In this document: in pieces, positions 1-9,584 of the stretch
Layout of the letters: each line of letters starts with the position of its first letter
Position numbering within the stretch: position 1 is the stretch's first letter
DNA from: Planctomycetales bacterium
GTDB lineage: Bacteria; Planctomycetota; Planctomycetia; Pirellulales; Lacipirellulaceae
Assembly (NCBI GenBank): GCA_020427155.1
Contig: JAGQOW010000044.1
Location: forward strand, 1-34,972
DNA: 34,972 nt
Reading direction: 5' to 3'
The notes under the pieces: generated by a model
Told to the model about the DNA's origin: nothing
The model's input: only the letters and a program-made list of their open reading frames with translations
Databases searched by the model: none
Made by a program: the position numbers and the translations under genes

Positions 1-1
1 G

Positions 2-733
2 TACAGCCGCGAGTTTCTCTACTTGAAGCAATTGGTCGAGAGTGGAGAAATGGGAAAGATCCAGTACATGCAAGCCAGCCATCCTCAAGATATGGACGGT
101 TGGCCCGAGTATTGGGAGCGAATGATTCCCATGCACTACGCAACCCATGTGGTCAGCCCGGTATTGGGGCTGGTCGATGGGCTAGCGGAATATGTTTCTT
201 GCGTTGGCTCGGGAACGGTACGCGAAGACATTCGAGAGAAGTCGGGCAACAAGTTTGCCGTTGAATCTTGCCACATCAAGATCAAAGATTCGGATGTCTG
301 CGCGCACATTTGGCGTTTTCTCTACGATACGGCGCGACAGTACCGTGAGAGCTTTGATGTGTATGGAACCCTCAAGAGTTTCGAGTGGGCGCTGATCGAG
401 GGAGAAGGACATGTGCTCCACACGGCCAAGAAACCGGAGCCGGAAATAGCGGAACGAGTCACGGTTCCCGACTTTGGCGATTGCTTGCCGGAGGAAATTC
501 GCCGGTTTACGCAGTCGATCGAAGATGCCGATCACCTGTCATTTGTGCAGGGCGGTGGTCACGGCGGCTCGCATCCGCATTTGGTTCACGAGATGATCAG
601 TGCGTTGGTCGAAGATCGCGACCCTTGGCCGAACGCGCCGCAGTCGGCCAACTGGACCGCTGTCGGCATTTGTGCCCACCAGTCGGCCTGCCAGGGGGGA
701 GAAATCGTCCACCTCCCGACGTTTACGAGTTAG
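2..733 (+). CDS. Gfo/Idh/MocA family oxidoreductase, C-terminal part (5' truncated by window edge)
   Basis: The frame is open from the first bases of the window to a TAG stop, so the gene begins upstream and the NAD(P)-binding Rossmann half is not visible. What remains is the alpha/beta C-terminal domain of the Gfo/Idh/MocA family. It ends with the stretch GGGHGGSHPHLVHEMISAL, typical of planctomycete members, whose histidines lie in the expected substrate pocket, and a closing segment with ANWTAVGICAHQSA. Members oxidise or reduce sugar carbons or cleave glycosides using tightly bound NAD(P); the substrate here cannot be told. The next gene on the same strand starts about 100 bases downstream and carries a DUF1080 (3-keto-glycoside hydrolase type) domain, so the two may act on the same carbohydrate. 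The family call is firm, the role is inference. Confidence 0.85.
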   Translation, partial: YSREFLYLKQLVESGEMGKIQYMQASHPQDMDGWPEYWERMIPMHYATHVVSPVLGLVDGLAEYVSCVGSGTVREDIREKSGNKFAVESCHIKIKDSDVCAHIWRFLYDTARQYRESFDVYGTLKSFEWALIEGEGHVLHTAKKPEPEIAERVTVPDFGDCLPEEIRRFTQSIEDADHLSFVQGGGHGGSHPHLVHEMISALVEDRDPWPNAPQSANWTAVGICAHQSACQGGEIVHLPTFTS

Positions 734-835
734 AATAAGTCGACTTATCCTCCCTTCTCGAAGGGAGACAAATTGAGTCGGGCCGCTTTTTGGCCCTTGC
801 TTACCGTCCATTCGACCTTTCTTTCGGCAATCACG

Positions 836-3800
836 ATGAAATACGTTCAACGACTAGCAAAGGTATTGATGCTTCTCGCTCTTGTCGCTGCACCGGCAAT
901 CGCTGAGGACGAACTATTTGTCCATAGTTTCGAGCGGTTGCAACTGACCGACAAGTTTTATTGTGAAGGAGCCTCGTTTGCCGACTTCAATCGGGACGGC
1001 AAGATGGATGTCGTTTCGGGTCCTTACTGGTACGCGGGGCCCGACTTTGTCGAGCGGCAGGAGTACTATCCGGCAGAAGCGTACGATATCAACGGTTACT
1101 CGTTGAACTTCTTGACTTATGCCTACGACGTCGACCAGGACGGTTGGCCGGATGTGCTGGTCATCGGTTTTCCGGGTAAAGAGACTTATTGGTACCAAAA
1201 CCCCCAAGGGAAAACGGGGCATTGGCCGCGTCACTTAGTTCATGAGGTTGTCGACAACGAGTCGCCAACCGTTGCCGATCTGACAGGCGATGGCAATCCG
1301 GAGTTGGTCTTCCACACGGGCGGCCAGCTCGGTTACGCGGGGCCGAACCTAGCGGATCCGACCAAGCCCTGGGTTTTTCACGCGATTTCGCCGATTCGTG
1401 ACTATCAACGATTCACGCATGGCCTGGGGGTGGGCGACGTGAACGGCGACGGCCGACTCGACCTGCTCGAAAAGGGCGCCTGGTGGGAGCAGCCTGCGGG
1501 CGACACGGAAGATGGGTTTTGGATCCGTCATGAATTCCCGTTTACCGAAGCGGGCGGCGCTCAGATGTTTGCGTACGACTTTGACGGCGACGGCGACAAT
1601 GATGTAGTTACCAGCAAAGCGGCACATGCCTATGGTTTGTCCTGGTTCGAGAACGTTCGCGACGGAGATGCGATCCGATTTGTCGAGCACAAGATCATGG
1701 GCGAGACGCCCGAAGAGAACGATTATGGCGTGGTGTTCTCGCAGCTACATGCTCAGGTGCTTGCCGACATGGACCGTGACGGGGTAATGGATATCGTCAC
1801 GGGCAAGCGTTACTGGGCCCACAACGGGCATGATCCCGGTGCCAACGACCCGGCAGTGAGCTATTGGTTTCAGACGGTGCGCGAAGATGGCAAGGTGCGA
1901 TTTGTGCCTCATCGGATTGACGTGAATTCTGGGGTCGGCACGCAGGTGAGCGCTGGCGATCTCAACGGCGACCAGTGGCCCGACGTGATAGTGGGGAACA
2001 AGAAGGGGACTTTCGCGCTGATACATCACGCGAAGTCTGCGGATCGGGAGACGTGGGAGAAGGCCCAGCCTCAGCCGACGAATCCTGATATCAAGAAGAA
2101 TGCGGTGCAAACGTCTGCGACCCCGCCTGGTGCAACAGGTACCAAGCACGCAGGGCTGTCGCCTGAAGCCGCTGCGGCAGCGATGACCGTACCGGCGGGT
2201 TTTTCAGTCCAGGCTTTTGCCGGCGAGCCCGACGTGGCGCAGCCGATCGCGATGGCGATCGACGATCGGGGTCGCATCTGGGTGGCCGAGGCTTATGAGT
2301 ATCCGCGTCGCGCTCCGGAAGGAGAAGGCCGAGATCGAATTCTGATCTTTGAAGATACAAATCTCGATGGCAAGTTTGACAAGCGAACTGTATTCATTGA
2401 AGGGCTGAATCTCGTCAGCGGATTGGAAGTGGGTTTTGGCGGCGTCTGGGTTGGAGCCGCGCCTTATTTTATGTTTATTCCCGACAGCGACGGCGACGAT
2501 GCGCCTGACGGCGAGCCGCAGGTTTTACTCGACGGTTGGCATTATGAAGATACCCATGAAACGCTCAATGCGTTTATTTGGGGGCCCGACGGTTGGCTTT
2601 ATGGTTGCCATGGGGTGTTTACTTACTCTATCGTCGGCAAACCAGGCGCGCCCGAAAACGAGCGGACTCCTATGAACGCGGGAGTTTGGCGATACCATCC
2701 GACGCGTCACGAATTTGAGGTCTTCGCGCACGGGTCAAGCAATCCCTGGGGCGTCGATTTTAATGACCAAGGGCAAATGTTCATTACGGCGTGTGTGATC
2801 CCCCATCTTTATCACGTGATTCAAGGGGCCAGATATCAGCGGCAGGGTGGCCAACACTTCAACCGCTATACCTATGACGATATCAAGACGATTGCAGATC
2901 ATGCCCACTATGCCGGCGACATTCGCGATCATGCCTGGTGGGGAAGAGATGAGCCAGCCAGCAACGCATCGACCGATGCCGCAGGCGGGGGCCACGCCCA
3001 CGCTGGCGCCATGATTTATCTTGGCGGCAGTTGGCCCGAGCAATATCGCAATCAGATATTCATGAACAACATTCATGGAGCTCGGCTGAACCAGGATATC
3101 CTTACCCCGCACGGGTCGGGGTATGTCGGCCAGCATGGTTCCGACTTTCTGTTTGCCCACGACCAGGCCTCGCAGATCATCAATCTGCGTTATGGCCCTG
3201 ACGGGCAAGTGTACTTTATTGATTGGTACGATATGCAACAGTGTCATCGGCATGAGCCTTCGGCTCACGATCGGAGCAATGGCCGCATTTTTCGCCTTGC
3301 GCACGACAGTCAGGCGCCGGTGCAGGTTGATTTGCAGAAGCTGAGTGACAAGGAACTGGTCGAGCTGCAGCTTCACAAGAACGATTGGTTCGTCCGCCAT
3401 GCGCGGCGAATACTGCAAGAGCGGGCCGTGAAAAATGAAATCCAACCGGCTGCTGTGAGCCGGCTTGTCGAGATTGCAACTTCGCACGCCGAGGATACCC
3501 GACGGCTGCGAGCTCTCTGGGCATTGCACGTGACAGGTAATTTGCCGATCGAACTAGTGGTCCAATTGGCTTCGGACAAGAGCCCTTACTTGCGCGGTTG
3601 GGTGGTGCAGGCGGTGTTGGAGCAGAGTGGCGGCGAGCCATCTCCCGAGTTGGTGCTGGGGCTGGCCGCTTTAGCCCATGGCGACCCTTCTCCGATTGTG
3701 AGGCTGTATCTGGCGTCGGCTTGCCAGCGAGTGCCTTTGGAGGCGCGTTGGGAGATTCTTGACGCACTCTTATCACACGCCGAGGATGCCGGAGACCACA

Positions 3801-5605
3801 ACCTGCCCTTGATGTACTGGTATGCGTTTGAACCGCTCGTTGAAACCGACATGGAATTCGCGCTCGAATTGGCCGGGCGGGGCAAGATTCCAGTCGTGTT
3901 TGAACATACGGTTCGCCGGATTGCCGAGATTGGATCGCAGGAAGCGGTAGCGCTGCTGGTCGGCGCTTTGGGTGAGAGCGACGACGACACGCAGCGGGCG
4001 ACGATCCTACGGGCGATGAGCGTAGCGCTGCAGGGCACGCGCAGCTTTGAGATGCCAGAGCAGTGGTCGGCGGTGTATACCAAACTCGCCGATAGCGGAG
4101 CCGACGAGGTGCGGACTCCGGCTCGTCGTTTAGCAGTAAAGTTCGGCGATGCGCGGGCCCTGGCAGAAACTCGGGCAATTCTCTCCGATTCTCAGGCTGA
4201 GTTGGAGGCGAGAGTTTCAGCCCTGAAGTCCCTGCTGGCAATCAAGGAGTCGGAGCTGGCCCCTTTGCTGCAATCGCTTGTTGCCGACCGAGCGCTGCGT
4301 CGCGAAGCATTGCGAGGTCTTGCTGCTTATGACGACCCGCAGACAGCAAGCGTGGTGCTCGCAGCGTACTCTTCTTTCTCGGCCGACGAACGGCGCGACG
4401 CGCTGAGCACGCTGGCCTCGCGGCCCCAGTATGCTAGTGAGTTGCTCAGCGCAGTTCAGGCTAAGCGTATTGCCTCGTCCGATCTTCCGGCCGATCTCAT
4501 TCGGCAGCTTGGCAACTTGCGCGACGAGGCGATCAAGCAGCAAGTGGCAGAGATCTGGGGAGTGGTTCGCGAAACGGCTGAAGATAAGAAGAAGCAGATG
4601 GCAATGTACCAGCAGATGATCCTCGGCGACGGGCCTGAGCCGGATATTCATTTGGGTCGGGCAATCTTCGCCGGAACCTGTCAGCAGTGTCACAAGCTGT
4701 TTGGCGTGGGACATTCGATTGGGCCGGAATTGACCGGTTCTAATCGGGCGAATCTCGAGTACTTGCTTGCCAACGTGGTCGATCCCAGTGCGGTGATGGC
4801 AAAGGAGTATCAGCCGACCGTGGTGGTGACCGACGACGGGCGCACGATCACCGGGCTCGTACAAGCCGAGGATGATCTTTCGATCACGTTTGCGACGGCT
4901 ACCGAGACGATCGTGTTGCCGCGCGACGAGATCGAAGAGAGCTTCCTGGGCCAGAATTCGATGATGCCGGACAACCAGTGGCAGCAGATGAAGCCACACG
5001 AGATTCGCTCGTTGGTCGCCTACCTGGCCAGCCCGCAGCAGGTTCCGCTCTTGGCCACGGCAGACAATGCGGCGAGCTTTTTCAACGGCACTGACTTGGC
5101 CGGCTGGTCAGGCGACATGAAGCACTGGCGAGTCGAAGAGGGCGAGATCATTGGTACTTCGGAGGGAATCGACAAGAACACGTTCCTGGTTTCCGATCTG
5201 GCGGTCGAAGATTTCGAATTGAGTTTCCAGGTAAAGCTAACGCCCAATGGCGGGAACAGTGGTGTGCAGTTTCGGAGCGAGGCGCTGCCCAACGGCGACG
5301 TCAAAGGCTACCAGGCCGACATCGGCGCCGGCTGGTGGGGCAAGCTGTACGAGGAGCATGGCCGAGCGATTCTCTGGGACAAGTCGGCGACCGAGCACGT
5401 CCGCGAGAACCAATGGAACGAGTATCGCATCGTCGCCGAAGGTTCGCGAATCCAAACGTACTTGAACGGCCAGCTATGCGTCGACCTGGACGACCCCGCA
5501 GGGGCGCGCCGAGGCATCATTGCCCTGCAGATTCACTCGGGGCCAGCCATGGAGGTTCGTTTCAAGGATTTGCAGCTTACGATTGCTGGTGGCGAAGGGG
5601 AGTAG
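836..5605 (+). CDS. Secreted multidomain protein: FG-GAP/VCBS repeats, PVC-type dehydrogenase-like propeller, HEAT repeats, c-type heme domain, DUF1080
   Basis: A 1589-aa exported protein. I chose the ATG at 836 over an in-frame TTG at 773 because it begins a clean signal peptide (MKYVQRLAKVLMLLALVAAP, cleaved near AIA-ED). Residues about 45-395 hold seven DxDxDGxxD calcium-loop repeats of FG-GAP/VCBS type (for example DFNRDGKMD, DVNGDGRLD). Residues about 440-830 match the planctomycete membrane-bound dehydrogenase-like propeller (GRIWVAEAYEYP, IWGPDGWLYGCHG, SNPWGVDFND). Residues about 835-1255 are HEAT-like helical repeats. A CxxCH heme site (C1282, C1285, H1286) opens the planctomycete heme-binding domain, about 1272-1403. 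A DUF1080 concanavalin-like domain (FFNGTDLAGWSG onward) fills 1412-1585; characterised members hydrolyse 3-keto-glycosides. I infer an extracytoplasmic redox enzyme acting on carbohydrate. The substrate and the electron partner are unknown. Confidence 0.9.
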   Translation: MKYVQRLAKVLMLLALVAAPAIAEDELFVHSFERLQLTDKFYCEGASFADFNRDGKMDVVSGPYWYAGPDFVERQEYYPAEAYDINGYSLNFLTYAYDVDQDGWPDVLVIGFPGKETYWYQNPQGKTGHWPRHLVHEVVDNESPTVADLTGDGNPELVFHTGGQLGYAGPNLADPTKPWVFHAISPIRDYQRFTHGLGVGDVNGDGRLDLLEKGAWWEQPAGDTEDGFWIRHEFPFTEAGGAQMFAYDFDGDGDNDVVTSKAAHAYGLSWFENVRDGDAIRFVEHKIMGETPEENDYGVVFSQLHAQVLADMDRDGVMDIVTGKRYWAHNGHDPGANDPAVSYWFQTVREDGKVRFVPHRIDVNSGVGTQVSAGDLNGDQWPDVIVGNKKGTFALIHHAKSADRETWEKAQPQPTNPDIKKNAVQTSATPPGATGTKHAGLSPEAAAAAMTVPAGFSVQAFAGEPDVAQPIAMAIDDRGRIWVAEAYEYPRRAPEGEGRDRILIFEDTNLDGKFDKRTVFIEGLNLVSGLEVGFGGVWVGAAPYFMFIPDSDGDDAPDGEPQVLLDGWHYEDTHETLNAFIWGPDGWLYGCHGVFTYSIVGKPGAPENERTPMNAGVWRYHPTRHEFEVFAHGSSNPWGVDFNDQGQMFITACVIPHLYHVIQGARYQRQGGQHFNRYTYDDIKTIADHAHYAGDIRDHAWWGRDEPASNASTDAAGGGHAHAGAMIYLGGSWPEQYRNQIFMNNIHGARLNQDILTPHGSGYVGQHGSDFLFAHDQASQIINLRYGPDGQVYFIDWYDMQQCHRHEPSAHDRSNGRIFRLAHDSQAPVQVDLQKLSDKELVELQLHKNDWFVRHARRILQERAVKNEIQPAAVSRLVEIATSHAEDTRRLRALWALHVTGNLPIELVVQLASDKSPYLRGWVVQAVLEQSGGEPSPELVLGLAALAHGDPSPIVRLYLASACQRVPLEARWEILDALLSHAEDAGDHNLPLMYWYAFEPLVETDMEFALELAGRGKIPVVFEHTVRRIAEIGSQEAVALLVGALGESDDDTQRATILRAMSVALQGTRSFEMPEQWSAVYTKLADSGADEVRTPARRLAVKFGDARALAETRAILSDSQAELEARVSALKSLLAIKESELAPLLQSLVADRALRREALRGLAAYDDPQTASVVLAAYSSFSADERRDALSTLASRPQYASELLSAVQAKRIASSDLPADLIRQLGNLRDEAIKQQVAEIWGVVRETAEDKKKQMAMYQQMILGDGPEPDIHLGRAIFAGTCQQCHKLFGVGHSIGPELTGSNRANLEYLLANVVDPSAVMAKEYQPTVVVTDDGRTITGLVQAEDDLSITFATATETIVLPRDEIEESFLGQNSMMPDNQWQQMKPHEIRSLVAYLASPQQVPLLATADNAASFFNGTDLAGWSGDMKHWRVEEGEIIGTSEGIDKNTFLVSDLAVEDFELSFQVKLTPNGGNSGVQFRSEALPNGDVKGYQADIGAGWWGKLYEEHGRAILWDKSATEHVRENQWNEYRIVAEGSRIQTYLNGQLCVDLDDPAGARRGIIALQIHSGPAMEVRFKDLQLTIAGGEGE

Positions 5606-5611
5606 GGCGCC

Positions 5612-7081
5612 TTACATCGCTACGGTGACGGTCTTGCACTCGGTATAAGCCGCCAAGCCTGCCTCACCCAGTTCGCGACCCAAGCCGCTTTGTTTGAAGC
5701 CGCCGAAGGGGGCGGCGGCATCGAAGACGTCATAGCAGTTGACCCAGACGGTGCCTGCCCGCACCTGGCTGGCGAAACGGTGGGCTTTGCCGATATCTCG
5801 GGTCCAAACAGCAGCGGCCAGGCCGAAATTGGTGTTGTTTGCGCGGCGGACAATTTCGTCGACGTCGCTGAACTTGAGCACGCTCAGCACAGGGCCGAAG
5901 ATCTCGTCTTGGGCGATCCGCATTTCGTCGGTCACGTTGGTAAACAGTGTCGGCTCAACAAAATAGCCTTGGTCTCCATGGCGGTTACCGCCGCTGACGC
6001 ATCGGGCGCCGTCTGCTTTGCCATAGTCGACGTATTTAAGAACTTTGTCGAACTGCGCCTGGTCGACCTGGGGCCCTTGCTCGGTATCGGGGTCGAACGG
6101 ATCGCCCAGGCGGCGATTCTTATTGCTGTCGACGAGTCGATCGATCAGTTCGTCGTGAACACTGTCTTCGACAAACAGCCGGCTGCCGGCACAGCAGCAT
6201 TGGCCTTGGTTGAAGTAGAGCGCGAAGTGAGCGCCCGCGGCTGCGGCGTCGAGATCGGCGTCGGCAAAGATGACGTTGGGGCTCTTTCCGCCGAGTTCGA
6301 AAGTGAGGCGTTTCATCGAGTCGGCGGCCTCGCGTTGGATGATCTTGGCAGTGGCCAGCTCGCCGGTGAAGGCGATCTTATCGACGCCCGGGTGTTTTAC
6401 CAGCGCCGCCCCTGCGGTGGGCCCGTAGCCAGGGACGACGTTGATGACGCCGTCGGGAATGCCGGCCTTTTGCGCCAGGCGGGCCATCCTCAGACAAGTG
6501 AGCGGAGTTTGTTCGGCGGGTTTCATCACGATGGTGCAACCCGCAGCCAGGGCAGGTCCCCATTTCCAGGCGGCCATCAGCGCAGGAAAGTTCCAGGGAA
6601 TGATTTGCCCGACGACACCCACCGGCTCGCGCCGCGTGTAGCAGAAGTAGTCGCCCCGAATCGGGATCGTCTCGCCTTGGATTTTGTCGGCCCAGCCGGC
6701 GTAGTAACGCAAACAGTCGATCACCAGCGGAATGTCTGCCGCGCGTGAATCGCTAATGGGCTTGCCGTTGTCGAGGGTTTCCAACGCGGCGAGTTCGTCG
6801 GCCTCGGCTTCGATCAGATCGGCCAACTTGTGCATGAGCGCGCCGCGATCGCGGGCGTCGAGCTGCGACCATTGGCCGCCGTCGAATTGGGCGCGGGCTG
6901 CGTCGACGGCCAGGTCGATGTCTTCCTTGTCGCCTTCGGCCACTTGGGCGATTACTTCTTCGGTGGCCGGGTGGATCGTTTCGAAGGTCTTGCCGCTGGC
7001 CGACGGGATCCATTTGCCGCCGATAAAGCACTGGGTCTGACGGATTTGCGGACGAGCCACTTTTTCGGTCATCGTTGCCAT
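5612..7081 (-). CDS. NAD(P)-dependent aldehyde dehydrogenase (ALDH1/betaine-aldehyde type)
   Basis: A 489-aa class 1/2-like aldehyde dehydrogenase oxidising an aldehyde to its acid in the cytoplasm. I start it at the ATG at 7081, preceded by GAGGGAA about 6 bases away; the frame stays open further upstream, but that part has no ALDH similarity. Catalytic landmarks are present: N164 in PWNFP, K187 in [10 protein letters not shown], general base E262 in FELGGKSPN and nucleophile C296 in [11 protein letters not shown], where three cysteines stand in a row. The usual FTGS-x-x-x-G cofactor motif reads FTGELATAK at 238-246, so Ser after Gly is replaced by Glu. It converges on the large heme/DUF1080 gene with only six bases between stops. 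The substrate cannot be assigned. Confidence 0.93.
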   Translation of the reverse strand: MATMTEKVARPQIRQTQCFIGGKWIPSASGKTFETIHPATEEVIAQVAEGDKEDIDLAVDAARAQFDGGQWSQLDARDRGALMHKLADLIEAEADELAALETLDNGKPISDSRAADIPLVIDCLRYYAGWADKIQGETIPIRGDYFCYTRREPVGVVGQIIPWNFPALMAAWKWGPALAAGCTIVMKPAEQTPLTCLRMARLAQKAGIPDGVINVVPGYGPTAGAALVKHPGVDKIAFTGELATAKIIQREAADSMKRLTFELGGKSPNVIFADADLDAAAAGAHFALYFNQGQCCCAGSRLFVEDSVHDELIDRLVDSNKNRRLGDPFDPDTEQGPQVDQAQFDKVLKYVDYGKADGARCVSGGNRHGDQGYFVEPTLFTNVTDEMRIAQDEIFGPVLSVLKFSDVDEIVRRANNTNFGLAAAVWTRDIGKAHRFASQVRAGTVWVNCYDVFDAAAPFGGFKQSGLGRELGEAGLAAYTECKTVTVAM

Positions 7082-7448
7082 GAGTATTCCCTCGCAAACA
7101 GAAGAAAGCGTTGGCCAAGCGGGACTAAATATGCAGGAGAGAATTGTATCGCCAAACCGTAGCCAAGGGCCAGTGCTACTGGTGGAACTTGGGAAGGGAA
7201 GACAAGAAACCTCGAAAGCAGGGGAGATCGCCACAAAGAGCACGAAGAGAGACGAGAAGAACTGAGTGCGGGCGAGTTGCAGTTTGTTTGCGGAGGATTC
7301 GTGGAGCAATCTCAGTTACTGTGAGTCAAGGCGCTGTCTGCCGAGAGCCGTAGCGTCAATGAAATCGCTTGATAACTTTTTTGTGTTCTTTGTGGCCATC
7401 CAAGCCACTCTGCTCAGAAGTTAAGTCGGAAGAACGGCGGATGTGTGG
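7082..7448. other. Intergenic region with imperfect inverted repeats
   Basis: I see no credible gene in these 367 bases between the aldehyde dehydrogenase start and the acetyltransferase stop. The stretch 7230-7249 (gccacaaagagcacgaagag) recurs inverted at 7376-7395 with 16 of 20 matches, so the arms bound a segment of about 165 bases. The promoter of the aldehyde dehydrogenase should lie just right of 7081, but I see no convincing -35/-10 pair. Confidence 0.5.
7230..7395. repeat. Segment bounded by 20-base imperfect inverted repeats
   Basis: Left arm 7230-7249 reads gccacaaagagcacgaagag. The right arm 7376-7395, read on the minus strand, is gccacaaagaacacaaaaaa, with 16 of 20 positions identical and the first ten perfect. 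The 126 bases between contain no ORF of note. It could be a small non-autonomous element or an intergenic repeat family. I see no clear target-site duplication. Confidence 0.4.
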
Positions 7449-8423
7449 CTACGCGGAACCGTTATGCGAACTCGAGTCCTTACGGAACACTCGGCCGCGA
7501 TCAACTTCGACGAAGCCGAGTTTGTCGTAGAAGGCGATTGCTGCTTCGTTGGTAGCCATGGTCTGAGCCTCTATCGTACCTACGCCGCGGCTGCGGAGTT
7601 GAATAAAGGCTTCGTTCAGCAAGTAGCTGGCGGCGCCGCGCCGTCGCCAGTCGGGCTCGACATAGAGATCGAAGAGGCCAGAAGTGCATACGCCCCACGA
7701 AGCCGACAGCGGTTGGATGTCCCAGAAGGAAGCGGTGGCAACAACGCGGTTTTCGCTATGGTCGAGCAGTTGGAAACGGTCGCGTTGCATTGAGCCCCAG
7801 ACACAGGCTTCCCACCAGGAGGTAGCGGCAGGGTCGCACACTTCTTCGGCCCGCACCGAACGCCGAAGCTGCCGTACTTGCCGCGACATGGGCGTACGAA
7901 ACTTCTTGAGGTCGCATTGCAGAATGGGGATTTGGCCGGTTTCACGATACCCACGCTTGATACACGTTTCTTGTAGCAGCTTGTTCGATTCGAGCACGCC
8001 CGGTATCTCGCTGCCGCCGTAGAGGCCCAGGTAGAAGGAGTTCATCGGATTGATGCCGCCGACATAAAGTACCTTGGCGCCACGCGAGCGCAGGAACTCT
8101 TCGCTGGCGGCCAGGAGCTGATCAGCCAAAGCGGGATCTTCGTGCCCACCGCGCAGCATTAACATATAGGTCGTGCCCAGCGTGGTGTCGAGCGCCGTGA
8201 GCTGCTCGTTGGGGCCAAAACCAGCATGGACAAATCCGACAGGAACGTCGTCTTGCGTAGCGACGATCAGACCGGCGCGGTCGAAATGGATTTTGGAGAA
8301 GACGCCAAGTTCGAGCATCGGTGCCGAGATCGGTTGCAACAGACTCCGCTGGGGCGGTTGGCTGCGCCAGATTTCTGCCAGGTAGGGCGGGTCGGTATTG
8401 CGAAACGGCCGAAGACAATGCAC
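7449..8423 (-). CDS. GNAT family N-acetyltransferase with two GNAT-like halves
   Basis: About 324 aa. The C-terminal half is a recognisable GNAT fold: FDLYVEPDWRRRGAASYLLNEAF supplies the acetyl-CoA pyrophosphate loop (RRRGAA), followed by TNEAAIAFYDKLGFVEVDRGRVF, the classic last strands. The N-terminal half (IVATQDDVPVGFVHAGF, then LLAASEEFLRSRGAKVLYVGG, then FYLGLYGGSEIPG) looks like a second, degenerate GNAT domain, giving the tandem layout seen in mycothiol-synthase-like proteins. I set the start at the GTG at 8423; the frame stays open to 8522, so the start is uncertain and has no good ribosome site. The acceptor substrate is unknown. Confidence 0.8.
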   Translation of the reverse strand: MHCLRPFRNTDPPYLAEIWRSQPPQRSLLQPISAPMLELGVFSKIHFDRAGLIVATQDDVPVGFVHAGFGPNEQLTALDTTLGTTYMLMLRGGHEDPALADQLLAASEEFLRSRGAKVLYVGGINPMNSFYLGLYGGSEIPGVLESNKLLQETCIKRGYRETGQIPILQCDLKKFRTPMSRQVRQLRRSVRAEEVCDPAATSWWEACVWGSMQRDRFQLLDHSENRVVATASFWDIQPLSASWGVCTSGLFDLYVEPDWRRRGAASYLLNEAFIQLRSRGVGTIEAQTMATNEAAIAFYDKLGFVEVDRGRVFRKDSSSHNGSA

Positions 8424-8606
8424 GACAGTATTTGCCGTAGGAGGGAAGCGGGGCAGGTCTGCAGGGGTTGCAGACCGTTGATTATGGCAGCCTTGTCGCC
8501 GGGAACAAGGCGGAAGTCTCAAAGTTCGTCACTCGGCCGATGCGTGCCCGCGGCTAGCAAGGAGTCTTTGGGTATTGTTCAGGTCGGGCAAAAGGTTGGG
8601 TGTTGT

Positions 8607-9584
8607 TCATGCGGCTTGCTGCCTACGGCGAAGGCGACGTAACTCGCGGCGATCTGCCGGCTGTCCTTTCCAGCGACGGTGGACCCACCAATATTGCTGG
8701 GGCGCCTGGCGGATCAGGCCTTCCAGTTGGCGTGTGTACCATTCGGTGAGCAGCGGAATGGTGCCCAGGCAGAAATCCTCTGCCGACGGATCGACGATGT
8801 CTGCGACATGCATTTCCATATACAGCGGGCGATCACCGCGTAACGAGGCACAGACAGCCGTTGGCGCTTTGCCGCTGAGCGTGAACACGGCGACCGCCTT
8901 GTGGGTCGAGGCGGGGCGGCCAAAAAAGTCGACCCAACAGCCGTTGGCGCCTGCGTGTTGATCGCCCAGTAAACTGATCGTACCCCCCTTTTCCATGAGC
9001 AAGGCGATTTGCCGGCCGCTTCCCTGCTTGGGCAGCATATACTGGCCTGTGGATTCCCGAAAACGAGTGACAAAGCGATCGAGGTACGGATTGTCTAGAG
9101 GGCGGGCGACCGTGTGCATAGGAAAACCGTGCAGCGCAAGCATATAGCCGCCCATTTCGAAGTTTCCCACGTGTCCGGAAATCAACACGGTGGGGCGCTC
9201 GTCAATCAGCCGCTGTAGCACGCTTTTCATGCCGGGTTCGGCCGAGTGCCGCCGCCAGTTAGTACGGCGCACTTTTCGCGGGGCGTGGGCAATCTCCATG
9301 ACCATCAACAGCAGATGTTCCCACATGGCGAGGGCAATGCGGTCTCGTTCGGATTGCGAGAGTTCGGGAAACGCGCAGCGCAGATTTTCTTCAACTACGT
9401 CGCGGCGAAGCTTTAGTACATGCCAGCAAAAGCGGCCAAGTTGCCGGGATACGGCCGCACAGGCACTGAGAGGCAGAGTCTGGATCAGGCAAATCAGTAC
9501 GCGCACCAGCGCGTAAACAGAATAATCAGCTATCTTTCTGGCTTGCACGTCGGATCCTTTCTCAGAGGGCCCCATTGTGCGCAA
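8607..9584 (-). CDS. LpxL/HtrB-family lysophospholipid or lipid A acyltransferase
   Basis: A 325-aa inner-membrane-associated acyltransferase of the LpxL/LpxM/HtrB family, which adds a secondary acyl chain to lipid A precursors or related lipids. The core motif is HVGNFE with H138 and E143 (H-x4-E), inside PTVLISGHVGNFEMGGYML. A second conserved block reads LLGDQHAGANGCWVDFFGRPA, and the C-terminal YWWVHRRWK is typical of the family. A hydrophobic helix near residues 22-45 should anchor it. The ATG at 9584 is used here, but a GTG at codon 13, preceded by AAAGGA, is an alternative start. It lies alone between the acetyltransferase and the polymerase unit on the same strand. The real lipid acceptor is not shown by the sequence. 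Confidence 0.88.
   Translation of the reverse strand: MRTMGPSEKGSDVQARKIADYSVYALVRVLICLIQTLPLSACAAVSRQLGRFCWHVLKLRRDVVEENLRCAFPELSQSERDRIALAMWEHLLLMVMEIAHAPRKVRRTNWRRHSAEPGMKSVLQRLIDERPTVLISGHVGNFEMGGYMLALHGFPMHTVARPLDNPYLDRFVTRFRESTGQYMLPKQGSGRQIALLMEKGGTISLLGDQHAGANGCWVDFFGRPASTHKAVAVFTLSGKAPTAVCASLRGDRPLYMEMHVADIVDPSAEDFCLGTIPLLTEWYTRQLEGLIRQAPQQYWWVHRRWKGQPADRRELRRLRRRQQAA

Noticed and set aside
3216..4241. 341-residue minus-strand frame within the heme/DUF1080 gene
   Set aside because: Pro/Arg-rich, no domain, fully inside a real gene on the other strand.
5690..6748. Long plus-strand frame opposite the aldehyde dehydrogenase
   Set aside because: Mirror of a strongly supported gene, with no recognisable domain; high-GC antisense frames stay open by chance.
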